Part shown: piece after piece, positions 37,271 to 48,853 of the stretch
Position numbering within the stretch: position 1 is the stretch's first letter
How the letters are laid out: every line of letters starts with the position of its first letter
Source: Theobroma cacao
Taxonomy: Eukaryota; Streptophyta; Magnoliopsida; Malvales; Malvaceae
DNA: 64,000 nt
NCBI RefSeq assembly: GCF_000208745.1
Contig: NC_030852.1
Span: 25,908,268 to 25,972,267 of the forward strand
Direction: 5' to 3'
Program-made: the position numbers and the translations under genes
The notes under the pieces: model-generated
Databases searched by the model: none
Told to the model about the DNA's origin: nothing
The model's input: the letters and a program-made list of their open reading frames with translations, nothing else

Positions 37271-39986
37271 TTAGCTGCAGGAAACAACAAAAATAACTTT
37301 AGACAATGGCCAGTGTGAAACCATGATAAATTAACAGGTCATAATGCAAAAGAGGAAGAATGATTCAATAAAGCAATCCTCTTTCCTTCAATAGACAACA
37401 CGACAATTAACGGTCCAAACAAAATATAACATCAAGACCATAACTTACAACAGCAGAGCAACATACTTTAAAAAAGGCATTATTCGATACATGAAAAGAG
37501 AACATCCATCCAAATGGCTTAAAGACTAGTAGAATCACCATTTAACTATTTATATGTTGACATTTCAAATTGTATCATAACTATTCAACTTCTCCTGTCC
37601 TAGCTTTTATCTCAAAAGACACACCCCCAATATGGGAGCAGGGCAAGGTGTTTGCAACCTTCTATATGGAAATGAAAATAAAACCACAGCCAGGAAAAGG
37701 CGAATGCTGGTTGGCAGGTTTTAGAATTTGTCCTAGGTAAAATAAGTTCTACAGATGAAAAAGAACAGTTGAGATTCTCCCCCTTTTTTGTTCAAGGTTT
37801 TAAGTCAAATCATGTTTTGATGGTGCTTTACACCCAAACCAACCTCTTATATATAATCAAAAGGCAGTCATGATCCACAACCTCTTATATATAATCAAAC
37901 CACAGTCAAGAATACAAGCATTTTTAAAATGCAAAATGATAATTTAACAACAATGCAAAAATTAAAAGAAAAGTCAGACAGTATAATACAAAATGAAAGT
38001 GCTAAGAACGCAACGTGCTAAAACCAATCATGCCATTGAGATTACCTATATGTATCATAGTTGCGAAATGGTTAAGGAAAAAAGTCTAATGTTAGTTTAA
38101 GGAATCAAGTCAGCAACCATGTTGCTGAATTGCTAATAAAAAACTAAAAAAGAAACCATGCCCCCCCCAAAAAAAAACAGCAATGAAGAATGGCTAAGAC
38201 ATGCACGCCACCCCCACCCCCACCCCTCCCCCCTCTTTACTCTTCTTGTCCATACCCCCTTTAAGTTTACCAACAATCTCAAGAAGTTATTGCCTACCAA
38301 TTTTTGCTAGGAACTAAATGAGTGAAGTGGAACTAAATTACACTGAATATAAATCGAAATGGAAAATTGAAGGTTGTTCGCTGTCATCGGACAATATTCA
38401 ACATTTCCTAGAAAATGTCTCAACCATCTTCTTCCAAGTAAACTCTCCTTACTTTGTTCTCAAGCTTTCCTGAGTGACAACCACCTAATTAATGATTTAA
38501 CTAACATAATTTCTCATTCTAAGCAAGCTCTTCTTGTTCTTTTCTCAAGCTTTCCTAGATAGAAACCATCTCCATAAGTGATTGAATCAAAACTAATTAT
38601 GTTTCATCTTATATAACTAAATAAAGCATCCAAAGGATGCCTGCTCAAGTTACTCGTAGCATCCATGTAGTGTTCTACAATGAAATATCAGCAATATCAT
38701 CACTACCATCAGTCCATCACTGCTTAGCCATAATATAAACAATCACTTATCTTAAAGCCAAATTTGTCTCAAAATCAAAGAAATAAATTGACAAAAAATT
38801 GTAATTTAAACTGTAGATCTAGCAACTTCAATCCACCAAATGGGATCTTCATACCCTAACCAATAAACAAAATCCACTGATGTCATTAACCAGCCCTTGG
38901 CAAGGGAAACACAATGCCTAAGCAAGACATATCAACAATACACGCCAACCATCTAATTTTCCACCACTAGAACTGCAATGATTATGCTCAATTAAACTAA
39001 AAGGCAGCAACCAAAGTTCAAAGCATAGGAAATAGTTTTATAGAACTACAGCCCCTATCCAATAGGCTAGAATCTCAAACAAAACAAGTTAAACATCACT
39101 CTAGCAAATGTTTCTTATTCTACAATAAGATAAGAGTTTACGCAAAACAGAAATTTTGGATGGAATCAATAAATAAAAGAACAAAAAAAAAAAACAAAAC
39201 TTTAACAAAAAGAAAAACCCCAGAACGTGAAAAATCTCAAAATCACCAAAGAAAAAAAAAAAAGCCTTCCACATACCCTTGGCCGTCAAGATTCCCCTGA
39301 CCACTGCTACCTCCACTGCCATACGAGCCATCCTCAGCCCCTGCAGTCTGCCAAACACTCTGCCAAGCTTGTGAAGGAGGCTGAACATAAACACCACCGG
39401 TGGGATCGACGGCAGGCCTCCCAATTATCATCCCACCAGGTCCAGCAGGACCCCCCGCAGGCTGACCTATCGGAGGATAATAGTACGGCACCCCACTTGC
39501 CGTGGCCCCCACCATCCCACCCAATCCAGCTTCGTCCTTGATCTCGTCCCTGGGCACAATATCCACCAAAAAATCGAAAATGTCGGTCCTCGTAATCGCC
39601 GCTGCGATGTCGTTTTTCTGAAGCGTCCGCCGCTTGTTCTCCTCGGCGTGAAGCCAAGAGCGGATGGTAAGTTCGAGAATGAAAAGCTCGCAGGCCTTGG
39701 CGAAGAGAATGGGAGCCTCGGCGGAGATCATGCGGACGTCCTCATCGGCTTTCATGATCTTCTTGATGCGGGCAAGAGGGAGTTGGTGGTTCTTGAAGTC
39801 GTTGACTTGCTCGATTTCTTGGCGTTGGTAAGACCAGAACATTTGCAGTTGCTGCTGCTGCTGTTGGAGGAGGTGGTGGAAAGGAGGGGGAGGGGTGGCG
39901 GAGGTGGTGGTGGAAGGAGTAGGGGTGATAGCTGCAGTGGGAGGCTGAGGTGGGTAAGAGGACTGAGCTTGCTGGTTGCTGTCCAT
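37271..39986 (-). CDS. NF-YC: NF-YC (HAP5) subunit of the CCAAT-box factor
   Basis: Histone-fold subunit that pairs with NF-YB and then NF-YA to bind CCAAT boxes. It also acts in flowering and ABA or light signalling in plants. Exon 1 coding is 39986-39277 (236 codons and two bases). The frame then meets a donor GG/GTATGT, and the best acceptor downstream, ctgcag/CTAAG at 37274, completes a Gly codon followed at once by TAA. That gives 237 residues ending GNLDGQG, a usual NF-YC end. Features: Pro/Thr-rich N-terminus, Gln run 41-46, histone fold about 69-145 ([35 protein letters not shown]), and Gly-rich tail. The start MDSNQQ is the conserved one. An in-frame ATG at 40184 would add 66 unlikely Lys-rich residues. 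The last exon is inferred from splice signals. Confidence 0.88.
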
Positions 39987-42374
39987 TGGCTGAAGAGCAA
40001 GGGAGAGATTTTGGGGCAAATGGGGGAAAATCACAAGTTTTGAATTTCCTTTTCTTTTTTTTTTTTCCCCCTTTTTTTTTTTTTTCTTTTCACTTTTTTT
40101 TGCGCTGGGTGGGGAGATGGGATGGAATGGGTTGATCGGAGGGATAGGGTGGGAGATGAGGATGGTGGTGCTGGATTTTGTCAAGGGTCAGAGATGTATG
40201 GGATAAGGTACAGCCACTGCAGCTGATTCTTTTTATGTTATTTCTTCTTTGCTTTTTCTTTTCTTTGTTTTTTTTTTCGTTTCAAAAAAAAAGAAAAAAG
40301 GAACAACGTCTTTTATCTTATTTATTAGTCTACATTAAAAAAAAAAAGAAATGGCCTTTAATAATTGGGTTGTGGATTATTAAATGATATATAAATCAAA
40401 GTTAGAGTCTCTAAATTTTACAACTAAAGTTTATATGTTTGTTACGTTTTTATTTAACTAAATATGTTAATTTAATATTAATTGATCCCTTTTATTTAGA
40501 TGGATCAATTAAGTGTATAAATTTATGGATCAAAATGTAAAATAATATATTTTAGACAGATAGATTTTATTTTTGGATTTCGGACAAAACAAGTTGTACG
40601 GAGATGGAGACTTTAGTCCCATTTTAAACTTGCCTCATATGTCATTGTAATGAAAACGGGTAGGCTAATGTTGTAGCTATTAATTTATACGGAAGAGACC
40701 GTCAGTCTGGTGGGCAACCAATCTTGATTATTTGAGTATCTCGTAATTGATAGCAATTAAATATATTTTTCTATTAATTTTGTAATAGTTGTATGAAAAA
40801 ATATATGATTTTATTTTATTTTAACCAAGGATAAGAAAATCTAAGCAAAAGAAAAGCGAAAGAATCAACTTATTATTATTTAACTTAAATGAATGAATTG
40901 AGACAAAAAAAAGAGTCGGTCCATAATCATACAAGTCGGCGACTTAGTTGTTACGCTTTTACTTTGGACTCTTTGTGGAAGATGAGCAAATGATAAGGGC
41001 AATGAACGTAGATTAAAATAAACCCTTATGATGTTTACATTTATGGTTGAAGAGTTGAAAGTAGAGGTATGACTTCTGAGTCGCCTATTATTTAGTCCTC
41101 TTTAGTCAAATGAAGGAATATGATATCTGTGGCGCCTGGCAAAAGAGTGGGTTTTGTTTCTTTGGAGGTGGGGAGGAAAAAGGATCTTTATTACCGTTCA
41201 TATTGTATTATAATTAGTGAATCTTTTAGCTTAGCTTTGGCAAAACCTGGAAGGGCATTTGCATTATAGGAAAAGAGATTGAAGGGCCTACATATACATA
41301 TATATATATATATATATTTCCAATTTCAGGTCAAGTGTTCCTCTCATCCAAGCATAGCATACTTGACCAAAACATAGTTTAAAATATATATAAAAATGGT
41401 GGTGTCCCTTTCATGTGCTTGTTATGGGTCCCCATGCACAACCACAAAGAATGGGGTCGAACATCCTTACCAGTTTCTAATATATATTGTTAATTACTAT
41501 GAAATTGATCAATTATAGTTTAATATTTAAATATTGAAAATGCCTTCCATTGGATATGTATAAATTATTGAAGCCAATGTCTACATCTGGAATTCGACTA
41601 TTATGTTATTTATAAAATTATATTACTTTTTTTGTCAACTTATAGTGTATTTTTTATTTATTTATTTATTAGACTTGGACACTCATTTAAACCTTGTGAG
41701 CATTTTGAGGAAATAGCATGTAAGAATAAGATAATATTTTAAGTATTCATGTGGTTAGCATGTCAAAAGAATAATAATTCATATGCCACATCATCAGTTA
41801 CGATTGGATTTTAAAGTCTTAATAAATGTTAGCAAAACATTAGAATATAACCAGCTATGTTAAGGGTGCTTTTAAGGCAACCGACAGGCAGGCATGGTAA
41901 CAGAAACAGCAAGACAATCAAGGAGGAGGATTCAGGAAAAGTTGAAGAGAATCACCATGTACAAGCTGAAACATTTTCCAAATTGCTATATTAAGGAGAA
42001 ATAAAAGCCTACATGAACCACAACTGTAGTTTTCCATGAAAAAAAAAAGAGAAGGGCAGCTCCTGGAGGGTTTGTTTGTTTGTTTTTTTGACCAGGTGCA
42101 AACAATGAGTTCCTTTTGGAATGTGTATTGACCCATAAAGAAAAAAAAAAGAAAAAAGAAAGAACAAAACCTATGTTGATCTTCAAAACGTTCTTCAGGT
42201 TAACAGATATACCTAAACTCAGTTTTGAAGAAGACCCTATAACTTTGATGTGATTTTGTTGTCCCCCCTGTATGCAGCTTGCTGAATTCTGCAGAGCTGC
42301 ATTTGACTGCTGAGGAGACTCAGAGAAAAAACTATGAACATTCTAAATTCCTGGATTTTCACCTTAACAAATCC
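39987..42374. other. Intergenic: NF-YC promoter and 3' side of J-protein gene
   Basis: AT-rich sequence with poly-T runs near 40050-40085 in the NF-YC leader, a TA microsatellite at about 41294-41318, and no recognisable gene. Bases 41900-42374 probably include the 3' untranslated part of the J-domain gene. Confidence 0.55.
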
Positions 42375-44699
42375 CTAATCACCCAGATTCCTCTGGCATT
42401 CCAGTTTTCTTTGCTGTCTTCTACCATAAACAAGCATCCCAGGTTTCTTATTTTCCTCTTCTTCCATGACGGCTTGTCCAACACCTTCTACACCAATATT
42501 TGGTTTCATTTCTTGGTCATTCTCCACCAGCTCTTTTTCTTTAGATCTTTTCAAATCCCCCAAAACAGTTTCTTCCCGACCTCTTTCAGTAAGCTCCTCC
42601 ATTTCTATCACCTGAGCTTCACTTAATACCTGAAGAAGTTCCAAAGGAGTAGCTGCTGGATCAAGCTCCAAGCAACCATTCGGAGCATTATGACCTTCCT
42701 GACCTGTGAGCAAATAAGAAGGGACCTGATGAGAGAACCGAAACAACTCTTCTCTTGGAATCATCCAGGTTTTACTTGGCATGGAATGCTTCTGAAACAC
42801 TGTCTTGAAGCCAGGCACCTTAACAAGTGGGGCAACAGCAACACCATTTTGCTCATTGTAATCTTCAAGCACCTCAACCATGTCATATTTGTGTATCACT
42901 TCATTAGGTGTCAGCTCATTCCAATCAGAGGACCAGTTCCTGTATAGAGCCCAAACATCTCCCTTTCTAGGATATATTTGAATTGCTCCTTTTCTGCCTT
43001 TTGACCACTTCACCTTGTGTGAGAAAGAATTAAGAGTCCTATTAACTTTATGTTTGCCAATCCGGAAATCTCCACTAGTTTTGTAAAAGCCAGAACCAAT
43101 CCAATTTAGTGGAGCCAGTTCCACATTCCTTTTAGAATTAAGCCAACTCATCCGCATTTTGAATGGTTTTAATGATATCACATCATGAATCATTGCATAA
43201 AGACGAGGCATCCCATCATCATCATCATAAGCAGCCCAAACCTGCTTCTGACCGAATGATCTTTCTGCACGATCCTTGTCAAAATCATGAAAATCTGGAT
43301 CTGGAACATTCATTGACATTGGATCAGGTTCCTTTGTAGCAGGCTCAACATCAGCATCGACAGGGTAAGACTTTTTGGGCTGAATGCTAGACTTGATATC
43401 CACAAACTCCATGGATTTTTGTGCATCCGATTTCATATTTAGAGCATCTTTCCCATTTCCTTCATCCTTCTCATCCATCCCCTTATGAAAAGCCTTTGGT
43501 TTATTTGAAGCATTTGATAGAGAAGCTGGGTGCCATGAATTTAGCTTCTTGCAGATTTCTTTCTTAGCGATCTTCGTCAGCATATTGTGAATATCCTGCT
43601 TCGAGAGCTCCTTTCCCATGGGTTGATTCCCCATTTCACTTTGATCGAAGGGCCTCCTGTTCTTACTTCTGTGGCTTTTTGCTGCAAAACTGGAAATATA
43701 ATCTAAGGACCCAGTACCTAAACCTTCATCTAGCTTCTGAGAAGGATGAAACTTCATTGGCAGGCTTCCCTCTCCCATGGTGACTGTCTGTGACTGTGAC
43801 CCTTTGTGCCCACTCTTTAATGTTTCACTGGCTGAAAGAGTAAAATTAGCAACTTGAGCAGTGAAATAAGCCGGTGGAGCCATGTTTATGTTACTTCCTG
43901 ATCTATTCAGAGAAATATTTGTAAATGAATGCAAGCCAGAAAATATCCCCGGACCTGTATTATGAACCTGAGGATATGTCTGTCGCTGAACACAGTCCGT
44001 TGATGGAGTATACGGCCAACTACCATTTACAGGTGCAGCTGGCTTCATAACAGCTCTAAAGGGAGTGCTACAGTTGGGACAAGTAAGATTCAAGTTGACA
44101 TAAACTCTATGGTACTCAAAATTCATCCTACAGGTATTGCAGGTTGTCCAAAAGGTATCATTTCTTGCTGAGTGAGGAGGAGCAGGTCTGGAATAAGTAG
44201 CATTGTTCTGATCACTAGTGTTGTTGAAATTATGGAAACCCTCATGACTGGTTGGTGCCAATGAAGATGACTTCCCACATAAAACACTTGTATGACTGCA
44301 CCATAAGTTACGCTTCTGGTCATAAGCAATTCTCTTCGCTTTATCAGATAACAAATTCCAAGCTTCAGACAGAATATGGAAAGCCCCATCTGCACCTACA
44401 GATTTATTTTTGTCAGGATGAAGAATAAGAGCCAGCTTCCTGAAATGTTTCCGAATTGTGTCCTCATCGGCAGATGGTTGAACACCAAGCACACGGTAGC
44501 AGTCCACTTCTCCACTGATCTTCATATCTGCAGATATGTACACATCAATAGTTGCAAGCAACTGAGGAAGACCATCAAGCTCGGGATACATGTTTTGAGC
44601 CTTCAAAGCAAATCTTTTGGCCCCAGCAGCATCCATCTCCCTAAGTTTTTCCTCAGCGAGCTCTTTAGCTCTGATGGCCTCGTCTTTGTTAGAATCCAT
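42375..44699 (-). CDS. J-domain (DnaJ) protein with DUF3444
   Basis: Single coding exon, 774 residues. The J domain spans residues 66-130 with HPD at 94-96, so it can stimulate an Hsp70 ATPase. A four-cysteine motif (C187, C190, C207, C210) follows. A long polar linker leads to DUF3444 at about 445-680, recognisable from DPDFHDFDKDR, GQKQVWAAYDDDDGMPRLYA and GDVWALYRNW. The C-terminal 90 residues are Glu-rich and charged. The family is large in plants, probably nuclear or cytosolic, and mostly uncharacterised. An acceptor (aaatgcag at 44766) before the ATG and a donor near 45770 suggest a leader intron of about 1 kb. That intron is inferred only. Confidence 0.93.
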   Translation of the reverse strand: MDSNKDEAIRAKELAEEKLREMDAAGAKRFALKAQNMYPELDGLPQLLATIDVYISADMKISGEVDCYRVLGVQPSADEDTIRKHFRKLALILHPDKNKSVGADGAFHILSEAWNLLSDKAKRIAYDQKRNLWCSHTSVLCGKSSSLAPTSHEGFHNFNNTSDQNNATYSRPAPPHSARNDTFWTTCNTCRMNFEYHRVYVNLNLTCPNCSTPFRAVMKPAAPVNGSWPYTPSTDCVQRQTYPQVHNTGPGIFSGLHSFTNISLNRSGSNINMAPPAYFTAQVANFTLSASETLKSGHKGSQSQTVTMGEGSLPMKFHPSQKLDEGLGTGSLDYISSFAAKSHRSKNRRPFDQSEMGNQPMGKELSKQDIHNMLTKIAKKEICKKLNSWHPASLSNASNKPKAFHKGMDEKDEGNGKDALNMKSDAQKSMEFVDIKSSIQPKKSYPVDADVEPATKEPDPMSMNVPDPDFHDFDKDRAERSFGQKQVWAAYDDDDGMPRLYAMIHDVISLKPFKMRMSWLNSKRNVELAPLNWIGSGFYKTSGDFRIGKHKVNRTLNSFSHKVKWSKGRKGAIQIYPRKGDVWALYRNWSSDWNELTPNEVIHKYDMVEVLEDYNEQNGVAVAPLVKVPGFKTVFQKHSMPSKTWMIPREELFRFSHQVPSYLLTGQEGHNAPNGCLELDPAATPLELLQVLSEAQVIEMEELTERGREETVLGDLKRSKEKELVENDQEMKPNIGVEGVGQAVMEEEENKKPGMLVYGRRQQRKLECQRNLGD

Positions 44700-47600
44700 T
44701 ATAGTTATGCTAGTGACTCTCTGCCTGCCTCTAACTGCTAGCTATTTCCTTCTTCAGTTCATTATCTGCATTTGTCAGCCAACACAATATCAGAAAAGAT
44801 TCTCACTTTAAAAATATAAAATCTAAATCCAAGGTTCAAAATTTTTTTGCAAGCATTACAAGACTGCAATTAATTGTGCAAGACACCAAGTGGTTGTACT
44901 CAACATTGCATAATATCCTTTCACCAAAAAAAAAATTGCCAAAAATGTCTTTCTCCAAGAATCTATCAACGGAAATAACGAATAATGCGCGGGAAGGTCA
45001 TTCATTTAAAACTACACAAACTATATTACCGAACTTTCAAATAAGCAACAAATTTGGAAACAACATGTCGCACAAAATTTCGTTATCTGAGAATTTATTA
45101 ATTGAAATAACAAAAAAATGCGCGGGAAGTTAATCCTTTTAAACTTCAACGAACTTGAATACCGAACTTTCAAACTAATCATAATGGATTTAAAAAAAAC
45201 ACCTTGCTAAAAATATGATCACAATGCAGACATGGAATGTATCAAGTTACAAAAACAAATGGCCATCTGCAAAGTCTTTTTCTTCATTTTAACAATACAA
45301 ACTTCTCCTCAATAACTAAAACAGATCATAATTCAGTTTTGCCTCCTGGAAACTGAATTCTCAGTTGTCAACTTTCACTTCAAACATCGAAACTAAACAC
45401 CCTTTTTAGAACCAAATTCAAATTGAATGAATGAATACAATTTAAATAGCAAACAACAACAAAAAGCAATGAAAAAAAATCCAGTACACCAATCGACTTG
45501 AATATTGGCTAAAACAAAAAACCGACAATTCAACAGAGTATTTGAGATTGCCAAAAGCTTTAATCAATAGCTACACATTCCACATTCAAATTCGCCTCAT
45601 TTCAGTAATTATTATTCCGATTAAAACCCCAAAAAACCTGTATCACAAGTTCACAATCAATGGCTATAAGAATGATTTTTTTTTTTGTTCTAAAAGAATT
45701 GCATGCAAAGCAAAATAAAAGGAGTATACTTTAGCTTGCAGAGAATATAAAAAAGGGGAAGGAAAATCACCTATTTACAGAGAATTCAATCTCAGAGGCG
45801 GCATTGAAGAATTCCCACCCAAATTTTTATTTTTGCAGACTTTTTTTACCTGAAAGATAAAAAGTGTAAAAACCTGAATTTCGAGAATGCATATAAGACA
45901 ATAGGCATAATACACTATATAATTACTGGGTATATGAAAAAAAAAACATTTTCTATTCATTTATATAGGCATAAACCTGACCGTTTTGTATATGGTAAAA
46001 CCCTAACCATGGTTAACTTTTAACTCTGGCTAATGGATACATTGCCATTTGGCTAGAAACAGAAGGCAAATTTAATTAGAACTTATCTACATTTAATGGA
46101 ATTGTTTTTCTCTATGATTGGTGTTTTTTTTTTTGCCTTTTTTGTATATAGAACTTTTGAAATGAATAGGTGGCTGATCATTCTCAATTCAATGTAGCAA
46201 TGGAATTTTTCCTTACCAGGGTCAAGTCTGTTAGACATTGCCAAGTTGCCATACTAAGCAATAGCCTCAATTTACCTTTTTGTTAATTTTGAGCAAATTA
46301 ATTGACAATTTCCATATTAACATCCCAATACTTATCATGTATCTAGTCAATTCAAGGAATGCGCCTTCCTTCATATTATTGTACAAGCCAAATAAAAGCA
46401 GTGTTTGCTGTGTCATAATTGAGCTTTGTTCATGAATTCAATGGTCAGAGCTAGCAAGCATTTTCTTTACCATTTATAATCTTCCCTTGTATGACTGAAT
46501 TCTTAGGATTTTTGGTTTAAAGGAAGAATCCAACTGCTGCTTAATGATTGGTAGTGGAATCACATTTGAGTGGGTTACCAAAAAAATGTTTGCAGTTACC
46601 AAATTATGGCTATGGTTGCCAAGAATGGAGGTGCGGAACAGGATGACTCATCACCATGTCACCAAAATGCATCCTATCCACAGATGGAAGGTTGCCTTAC
46701 ATTGCATACATGCTCCTTAGACGGTTACATTTTCCTTTTACTTTCCATTTAATCCTGCAATTTGACTCAATACACCAGATATGGAATTCTTTGCTGTTAC
46801 TGCTATTTGGATGAAAAATACAACTAAGATGTCCTGCTTAAGCTGTATGCCTAGCTGTAAGATCAGATACTGAATACAATAGGTTTTGCTCTTTCTTTCA
46901 CTGACATGGGATTTCTTCTGAGTTCATTACCAGTGCAAAACAAACTGGAAACAACAGAAGAAGATCACTGTTTACAATGAGCAGAATTTTACATCCCACA
47001 ACTAAGAAAGTGCCTTTTCATGGAAGAAAACAGGGCAGAGGTTCAAATTTTCTTCACACCTTTTAGTCTAGTAACAAAAAGTGTGCGGTGTTGTGTTCTG
47101 GTTGTAAGGGACATGAATTTTCTCCAGAGACTATAACGCAGAGCAGTTACCGTTGCATAAATGAGCTTCATCATGACTTTATTGGAAAGAGCTAGCGTCC
47201 ATATATAAAAGTTAATGATCTTACCATTTATTATTGGAATTCTTAGGATTTTGTTGGAACTGTAAATCCTATTCTGACATAATATGATTGGGAGTTTATT
47301 CATATCTGAGTTGTTTGCCAAATATGTAATTGGGTTACTTAGTTTGGCTATGGTCGCCATTAATGTTCATGCAAAAGATTGCACCAAGGATATTTGCCCT
47401 ACTCATACAGAGAGAGCTGCCTTGCATTCGCCGTTTACATTAACTTCCTTGTACGATGTAATTTATGTGAAACCTCGACATGTAATCTTTTGGGTGAAAT
47501 TTGAATGAACAATATACTGGCATGGCCTGGCTAAACACCATGAACAGATGCCAGATGAGATTCTAATTAATGTAAATTTGGCCTTTTTTGTTTCCTAGTG

Positions 47601-48853
47601 CAAACTGGTATATCTTCAATGAATTCTAACGGAAAATATCTGCAGAAAATATCAGAGAAAACCATTGCTTTCAGTTCAGCATATATCTCTTTGCAGATAT
47701 ATCTCATACAAGCATCCTGTTCTTCATTAAGCAAACTGTTTTTGGAGACGTTGATTTCACAACATATTTTGGGATGAGAGCAAAATGATGAAAAAGCAAA
47801 AGTATGAACCCAAAATTTGATGAAGTAGACAATATCTTTCTTGTTGAACCGTCACCTAGATGTAACAAACCACAGATTACATCTAGAGTGCAATGCCAGC
47901 CACATTTTTTCATCTATGCCTCTGTCTCTTAGTCCCATGCCTTTTACTGCAGAACAAGAAGCAGCACTGTTCTCTTAGAACCATGAATTTTCATCTCAAG
48001 GCTTCCCTCTCTTCACAGTTCATGCTCTCTCTTGATTTTCTAACGTGTGTTGGCTTGGATGGTTTACCTTTAGCTTGAGCAGCAGATGCAGGCACAAAGA
48101 TTATAGTTTTAATAATAGTAAAAATTAGAAATGGATTAAAATTTTTAGTTTACTATTATAGCAATGTGATCAAATACTATTAATTAACACCTTAAACTAC
48201 CTTGACAATGTATTTTGCATTCAACTTCTCTTCTAATTGCCATTGACGCTTGTTAGTTGATAGACACAGAATCTTTACAAAGTATATTTAATTGTATGTA
48301 CATCATTTATAACATTTTCTCCCTCTTTCTAATTATACTGCCATTAAGAAAAACAAGATTCAATTTAAATTATGACAACATTGTAAAATGAGGAGTCACT
48401 ATGAGCAAACTGCAGGCCCAGTCACATTTAACTTGCCTTTCTAACTGTCCTCTGTAAAACAGAGGATAATAAGAAATGAAGACTTAAGAAAAATATTCTA
48501 ACTCTACCATCTATAAGGCATGGTGGCTACATTACAAACATAAGTTGGCTGAGCAGATCCTGGTTATGGTCTACGGGTGAAAGAAATAACCTGCACCTCT
48601 TGACCAAAATCCTCTAATTCTTGTTTAAGAATCAACTATGCCTTCTGAACCATATACATCCAACATTAAAACAACTTGCAGAGCTCATTTTGAAAACCTT
48701 ATAAACATCTCCGGTTGCTTGTTTGCAGTTGCTTGAAAAGGAAATGTTTGCCCACTTTTCTTCCCTCTGCAACATATCCGATCACATAGATAAGGACAAA
48801 TTCTTCAGGTTGACAGTAAAGAAAAACAAGCTATAGTGGCTCCTCCTTGCAAC
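44700..48853. other. Intergenic: J-protein leader/promoter and MFS 3' side
   Basis: 44766-45770 is a probable leader intron. It contains a degenerate direct duplication of about 132 bp (about 44935-45170, marked by 'ataatgcgcgggaag' and 'aaatgcgcgggaag'). Two further segments, about 46450-46760 and 47190-47500, resemble each other (ttcttaggatttt... ggctatggttgcca against ggctatggtcgcca). No open frame here has a recognised domain. Confidence 0.5.

Noticed and set aside
39334..40043. Several other-frame ORFs over NF-YC, including a 131-codon plus-strand frame
   Set aside because: They arise from the GC-biased, low-complexity NF-YC coding sequence.
39987..40184. In-frame ATG at 40184 extending NF-YC by 66 residues
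   Set aside because: The extension is Lys-rich low complexity encoded by leader tracts; family members start at MDSNQQ-like sequence.
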